A stretch of 64,000 nucleotides of DNA from Gonocerus acuteangulatus. Its lineage: Eukaryota > Arthropoda > Insecta > Hemiptera > Coreidae. Below the pieces are notes generated by a model, which was given only the letters and a program-made list of their open reading frames with translations, had not been told where the DNA came from and did no database searches. How positions within the stretch are numbered: position 1 is the first letter of the stretch; every line of letters begins with the position of its first letter. Below, piece by piece: positions 58,438 through 64,000 of the stretch. Made by a program: the position numbers and the translations under genes. The stretch covers positions 72,841,121 through 72,905,120 of the forward strand of contig OX328128.1 in assembly GCA_946811695.1 (NCBI GenBank), written 5' to 3'.

Positions 58438-60685
58438 TAACCAGCAAAATCCGCCCACTGGAAGATGGCGTTTGGGGCGAAATTCGCGCATAAAAAATCG
58501 TAACGCTTACGTTTTTGAGTTCATAAGCTTGTAAGTACTCGTTTTATAGGCTTCTTGGGCTAGGAAAACGAATGAAACCATTTTCAAGGCGATAGCTTTA
58601 ACCGTTTTCGAGAAAACAGAAAAATTAATTTTTGAATGCAGTTTTTGGTTTGGGTACTTAAAATCATGGGATTCAGTTGAAACATTTACTGCATCTTCTA
58701 CTTTCATTAAAACTAATATGTTGAAATTTTGGTTGCGTTTGGAGTTAAGGAAAGGTTAGAATAAAATATTTTATTAACAGACATAAAAAAGTTTTGGTAA
58801 CTTTGTATACATTCCTTAATATCTCGAAAAAGGTTAAGAATCATGGGAAACGGAAGAATACCATTGGAAAGCTTACTAAATGCTCTACAAAAAAGGTTCT
58901 AATGAATGTTTTGATTAGGCGATGTCAATCGGAGAAATAAGTGCTTAAAACTTTAAAGTAATTGATTTCGCTTATTCGAACTGTTCTTTTTGTCTTTAAT
59001 TTTGATACTTAAAATTATGGGATTCAGTTGAAACATTTTCTGCATGTTTGAATTTCATCAACACTAATATGTTAAAATTTCGGTTACGTTTGGAGCTAAG
59101 GAAGGATTAGAATAAAATATTTTATTAACAGACATGAAATGTTTTGGGAACTTCGTATACATTCCCTGATATCTCGAAGACGGTTAGGAATATTGGTAAA
59201 CGGAGGGTTACCATGCGAAAGCTTACTAAATGTTCTACAAAAAAGATTCTGAAACAATTTTTGATTAGGCTATGTCAATCGGAGAAATAAGTGCTTAAAC
59301 TTTGAAGTAATTGATTTCGTTTATTCGAACGGTTCTTCTTGTTTGTTTTTATTCCTTGTTGTTTTTTCATTGGTTATAGCAGGATAATGTATTTGACAAT
59401 AAAACAGATTAATTAAAATAAGAAAAGCAATTCATTGTTAAAAATATATCAGGCTGTACCGTATGAAATGTCAGTTTTGGATTTGTCGATTTCCTTCAAA
59501 TGTCTTGAAACTGTCGAGGCTCCTATTCCGAGTTCTTTGGCATATTCCCTAGTGTTTTTAATTGCTTATAGTAGTCAAATGTATTTGTCAATAAAACAGG
59601 ATACGTATAATTAGAATCAATATTTTGTTTGTTAGAATTCGAAGATGCCGTATGAATATCTAGATTACAGTACTGGTGTTGATTTCGTTCTTTAGAATTA
59701 TTCTTGGTATTCCCTATTTTCATCTGTTACCCATAGTTTTTTATTGTTAGTAGGTTTTTCTTATTGATTATAGAATATAAATCTATTTGGCTATAAGACA
59801 GGATACGTAAAATTAGTGACAATATTTCGGAGATTTCTGAGCGAAATACTTTTAAGATTTTCTACCACCACGAACGGTCTTTTTTCCTCTATTTTTATCC
59901 ACTAGATAGGCTTTATTTTGCATATTATTCTATATAAGTTTTATTCAGCAGGGGATTCTGATGAAATGTCGTGTTTTTGCTGTGGATTTTAAATACGATG
60001 TATCTAAGATTGGATGACATTAGCGAGTCTACATAGTTAAGAACCGACGACGGAGGATTAATTCTTGCTATGATTTAGTCTACATATGTATATTAAGTCC
60101 TAAATCCAAAAAATAAACTTCACAACGGTTAGATACTATGAGCGAATATGGCGGTTCAATGCCCGTAGAAGCAGAAGGTCCGCAGGAAATTTACCTGCTA
60201 AGAGTTAATCCTCAAGAGCTGTAAATATACCCCAGGTATCTGCCACCACAAATACAAAGCCTAGGCGGAGAGCACCCCAAAAACACAGATCCAAACATAG
60301 GTTATATACTAAATATTCATAAAGACTACTTAGTTGTAAACCGATTCATCAATTAGCAATCAATAGTTTTCAACAAAGGTTATATACTAAATATTGATAA
60401 AAAGTATTTAATTAGAAAAAAAACAATATTCCACAAGACTTGTTTTTGGTCCATTTGTATCTACTCCATAGACTTAATTAGGTATATTATTCTATAGTAG
60501 TTGGGCAACTAAACTTTGTTTTATTTTGTTAAATAAAGTTCTTTTCTTGACTTGTTATTCGTCAAGACTTTTATTTGTCCTTGTGTATTAACTAGATAGG
60601 TTTTATTCGGCATATTATTCTATATAGGCTATATTAGGCAGGGTATTCTACTCAATCTTGTGTACTTCTTCTTGATCCTTCTGTA

Positions 60686-60937
60686 CAAGGGCGTATATAA
60701 AAACAATTTCGGGGGGGGGGCTGAGACCATTTCCAGGGTATGGAATACTAAATATTTATAGCTTGGAATAGTTTTAGGCAAGTAAAACGCTATTACACGT
60801 AAAATAAAATATGTTTTATGAACTAAGTGATCTTATTTAATTTATTTTTAAGGGTTTTACGAGAAGTTTTTATCATCAATTCAAAATTTCGGGAGGGGCT
60901 GCAGCCCCCTCAGCCCCCCCCCTCATATACGCCCATG
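60686..60937. mobile_element. hAT-type MITE, copy with exact TSD
   Basis: Ends CAAGGGCGTATATAAAAACA and, in reverse complement, CATGGGCGTATATGAGG. CTTCTGTA flanks both sides exactly (60678-60685 and 60938-60945). G-rich and C-rich blocks (CGGGGGGGGGGCTGAG, CAGCCCCCCCCC) form inner inverted repeats. This copy defines the family boundaries. Confidence 0.9.
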
Positions 60938-61231
60938 CTTCTGTATCCACTAGAAAGGCTTTATTAGGCATATTTTGTATTGATTTATAGAGCTTTGCTT
61001 TAGAATGAGAGCCAGATTCTGTAATTTCCGCTTCTGTGTAAAAGTTAGCTACTGTCGGTGTCCCTGACGCCTTAATATCACTTTTATTCGAGATGTTCGA
61101 GAGGATTTTGACAATTTTCACGAGATATATAAAAAAAATAAGTTTATTTCTTTTCTAAGCTTATCAAATGGCACTAGGGACATGAACGGAACCGCGCTAT
61201 GATGCTGCAGTTCCTGCGAGTCGGACTTTTT

Positions 61232-61333
61232 TGTCTGCAACGTAATCTATGTTTGTGCGCCATTGCTCTGCAACTATCAACAACGAACTACAACCAACAA
61301 GAGTAGCACATAGATCTTTTAAGAGGGCATTGA
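61232..61333 (+). mobile_element. MITE family C, right part of copy 2
   Basis: CTGCAACGTAATCTATG, TGCGCCATTGCTCTGC, CTACAACCAACAAGAGTAGC and CACATAGATCT match the interior of the copy at 4115-4276. The right terminal repeat is lost after GGGCATTG. The left T-run is interrupted by the HINE-like element. Confidence 0.68.
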
Positions 61334-61649
61334 AAATTAAAGGCGCTAGCCTATCGCCCCCTTTTGAAAAACGTTGTTTTGATAAAAACGACTTTAAATT
61401 TTAATGTACTGAAATGTTCATTTTTTACTTTTTAATTTTCTTCTATATATAATTTCTTATAATAAAGATTTTAAAAAATTGGTTTTAAATTTTGAAATCT
61501 ATTGAAGGATGACCTGTGGCAATGAATGTAAAGGGACATTAAAAAACTTTTCCGCCAAATAAACACTCTTGGATATCATTTTTGATTGGTTAAGAAAGCA
61601 AAAAGTTGTTACATGGTAGTATTACCCCTTAACGGGTTACTACAACTCA
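61334..61649. other. No recognisable gene or repeat
   Basis: AT-rich flank of the Helitron at 61650. Confidence 0.45.
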
Positions 61650-62746
61650 TCTATATATATAAAAATCACGTGTCTGTTTGTTTGTTCCTTATACAAATCC
61701 ACACCGTTTGACCGATTTAGACCAAACTTGGCAGACAGGTACGTCTTGATACGGGAAATATCCTAGGCTAAGTCAAAAAAATCAACGAGCTGTCTGTCTG
61801 TATGTTTGTGCCTTATACAAATCCGCACCGTTCGTCCGATTTTGAATAAACTCGATACCGTCTCCACACCGTTCGTCCGATTTTGACTAAACTCGGTACA
61901 CATGTAGATCATAATCTGGAGAGTGTCGTAGGCTAAGTCAAAAACGTCTTATAACTGTCTGTATGTATGTTTGTACCTTATAAATATCCACATCGTTCGT
62001 TCGATTTAGACTAAACTCGGTACACATGTAGATCTTAATCTGAGGAGTGTCTTAGGCTAAGTCAAAAACGTCTTATAACTGTCTGTCTGTATGGTCGTCC
62101 TTTATACAAATCCACACCGTTCGTCCGATTTCGACTAAACTCGGTACACATGTAGATCTTAATCTGAGGAGTGTCGTAGGCTAAGTCAAAAACGTCTACC
62201 GGCTGTCTGTCAGTAAGTTTGTACCTCATACAAATCCACGCCGTTCGTCCGATTTTGACTAAACTCGGTACACAGGTAGATCCTAATCTGGAGAGTGCCG
62301 TAAGCTAGGTCAAAAACCTCTACCAGCTGTCTGTCTGTATGTTTGTTCCCTATAAAATCAAAACCGTTCTATATGTTTTGATCAAACTGGGCACACAGGT
62401 TGGTCTTGATCAGGGGATTGTCATAGGCCAAGTCAAAAACGTCTACCAGCTGCAGTCTGTATGTTTTTTTGTTTTGTTTTTTTTTGTTTTTTTGTTGTTT
62501 TTTTAAATAAAAATCCACTCCGTTAGACCGATTTTCACCAAACTTGGCATAAATGTATGTCTTGATACGGGGGTGTTATAGGTTAGGTCAAAGTCGTCTA
62601 GGACTCAAAGTTGGGAGGTCAAGGGTTCGAAACAGTTACAGGTTTGTGTTGTTAGATTTTAATAATACTCTATTGGTTTCTAATTTTGTTGGGGCTCTTC
62701 TATATGCAGAAAGTAGGTGTAGCATGGCACGCCGGGTAACAGCTAG
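61650..62746 (+). mobile_element. Non-autonomous Helitron built of ~121-124 bp repeats
   Basis: The 5' end TCTATATATATAAAAATCAC is preceded by A, and the 3' end GGGTAACAGCTAG is followed by T, with no duplication: the Helitron pattern. The interior consists of about seven units of 121-124 bp with TGTCTGTATGTTTGT, ACAAATCCACACCGTTCGTC, CGATTTTGACTAAACTCGGT and GTCGTAGGCTAAGTCAAAAA. A T-rich insertion interrupts one unit at about 62464-62503. No Rep-helicase sequence is present. Confidence 0.88.
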
Positions 62747-63230
62747 TTTATAATAAAAATTAATAAATTGTTCATTGAAATTGAATCCATGGGACTAAAT
62801 AATATCAAAAAAAAAAAAGGTTGAACTTTATCTTTGAAACAAACAAGCCTATTTGGGTCAGTAGGACAATCCCAGTATCATGTAATGCCGTAAAGGTCTT
62901 TGAGGCAATATATGGTCTGTATTCCAGTATATGGACTCACCAAAGGAGCACATTTTCCATGAATGGACGCGTGGCGGAATACTGGACACGAAGGGGCTTT
63001 CTTGAATCGCTGAAAAGGTCATTTTATACCTAATGTGGTGGTGTGTATTTTTTTTGTGATGAACTAAAACGAGTTTGCACTGCAGGAAATGAGTCATCTC
63101 AGCGCGATTTTAAGGTCTACGTCATTTAGAAGAATTATCTCCCCTCGGCACTCCTTCAAAACTTATAGCCTGGAAGTCGATACTTCTTAAAAATAAACTG
63201 CTAAATATTTTAAAAAAAAAAAGTTAAGTC
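62747..63230. other. No recognisable gene or repeat
   Basis: Two overlapping open frames (70 and 79 codons, opposite strands) have no known motif. An A-run precedes the next HINE-like copy. Confidence 0.4.
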
Positions 63231-63370
63231 TTTTAGCGCGGTTCCTCCCTCCCCCATAGGGAGGAACCCCGCTTATAGGGTTGATATAATGAAACAATCC
63301 GGAAGTGCCGACTAGAAAATTTCGCGTTTCAGAACCCCTAGAGAGCGAAAATAACGGTGGTTCAAATTTG

Positions 63371-63401
<31 letters not shown>

Positions 63402-64000
63402 CTGTTCGCTCTCTACATAGAAGACGAATGGTCCGATTTTGATGAAATTTGGTACAAAAATCCTTCGTCCAATTTGAAACGTCAAGTTCGTTAACCAGCA
63501 AAATCCGCCTACTGGAAGATGGCGTTTGGGGCGAAATTCGCGCAAAAAAAATCGTAACGCTTACGTTTTTGAGTTCATAAGCTTCTAAGTACTCGTTTTA
63601 TATGATTCCTGGGCTAGGAAAACGAATGAAACCATTTTCAAGGCGATAGCTTTAACCGTTTTCGAGAAAATTGGAAAAATATTTTTTGAATACCTTTTTT
63701 GGTTTGGGTACTTAGAATCATGGGATTCAGTTGAAACATTTTCTGCATGTTCTGCTTTCATCAAAACTAATATGTTGAAATTTTGGTTACGTTTGGAGTT
63801 AAGGAAGGGTTAGAATAAAATATGTTATTAACAGACATAAAAAGTTTTAGTAACTTTGTTTACTTTCCTTAATATCTCGAAAAAGGTTGAGAATCGTGGT
63901 AAACGGAAGAATACTATTAGAAAGCTTATTAAATGCTCTACAAAAAAGGTTCTAATGAAAGTTTTGATTAGGCGATGTCAATCGGAGAAATAAGAGCTTA
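63231..64000 (+). mobile_element. HINE-like subfamily A, cut by the window end
   Basis: 5' end TTTTAGCGCGGTTCCTCCCT, (TA)n tract at about 63371-63399, then the core to AATCGGAGAAATAAGAGC at 63998. The 5' 110 bp are almost identical to the copy at 58239. The remaining core and the 3' end lie beyond the window. Confidence 0.85.

Larger units (their letters stand above)
58239..61231 (+). mobile_element. HINE-like subfamily A, long rearranged copy
   Basis: The 5' end TTTTTAGCGCGGTTCCTCCC begins here and the 3' end (CGCGCTATGATGCTGCAG, hairpin GCAGTTCCTGC, CGGACTTTTTT) is at 61231. The first core copy runs to about 58990 and a second core segment starts near 59005, so it is internally duplicated. 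A hAT-type MITE is inserted at 60686-60937. The 5' part carries a perfect palindrome at 58294-58437. Its flanks (ACAATTTTTCCTTTTT on the left, GTCTGCAACGTAATC on the right) look like the two halves of a family C MITE split at a T-run. Confidence 0.75.

Overview
This is AT-rich nuclear DNA from an invertebrate, most likely an arthropod. I infer this from the transposon types (Helitrons with terminal CTAG, tRNA-derived SINEs, an RNase H-bearing LINE, a Merlin-like element, hAT-type MITEs), from the many (TA)n tracts, and from the absence of bacterial gene organisation. The species cannot be told from the sequence. I found no convincing host protein-coding gene. Almost everything recognisable is mobile-element DNA, much of it nested, and most of the longer open frames are translations of (TA)n, (TC)n or other repeats.

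Layout. At 0.6-1.1 kb lies a LINE C-terminal remnant between (TA)n tracts. From 1.5 to 8.5 kb there are inverted-repeat elements, a hAT-like element, two MITE families and two tRNA-derived SINE families. At 9.28-13.05 kb sits the only long coding sequence: a 5'-truncated LINE on the minus strand with a poly(A) tail and a 16-bp target-site duplication (TSD). Its open frame of about 974 codons encodes reverse transcriptase, RNase H and a CCHC finger. At 17.2-24.7 kb a 7.5-kb composite with inverted ends and a 5-bp TSD interrupts a 23-bp minisatellite, which continues to 25.5 kb. At 28.4-30.3 kb a Helitron has inserted into one arm of a long palindrome, and the other arm preserves the empty site. 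At 47.2-48.3 kb is a Merlin-like element with an 8-bp TSD. At 50.9-52.7 kb two minisatellites run in opposite directions, both built from retrotransposon C-terminal coding sequence. At 61.65-62.75 kb is a second Helitron made largely of a 121-124 bp repeat.

The dominant unexplained component is a dispersed family, called HINE-like here, with subfamilies A and B. Each copy has a 5' subterminal inverted repeat, a (TA)n tract at a fixed internal position, the matching 3' subterminal repeat, a short 3' hairpin (GCAGNTCCTGC) and an end near CGGACTTTT. The two subfamilies have different but internally complementary subterminal repeats. One copy is nested in the T-run of another, which shows both boundaries and a T-rich target. 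This is the layout of Helentron-associated elements (DINE-1 type) and explains many of the (TA)n microsatellites.

A second theme is a set of short hairpin motifs (CTGATGA-like, stem, GAAAC-like) at eight sites. They resemble the hammerhead cores known from Penelope-like elements, but activity is doubtful for most. All coordinates, repeats and TSDs were read by eye, and family names rest on remembered family hallmarks, not on searches.
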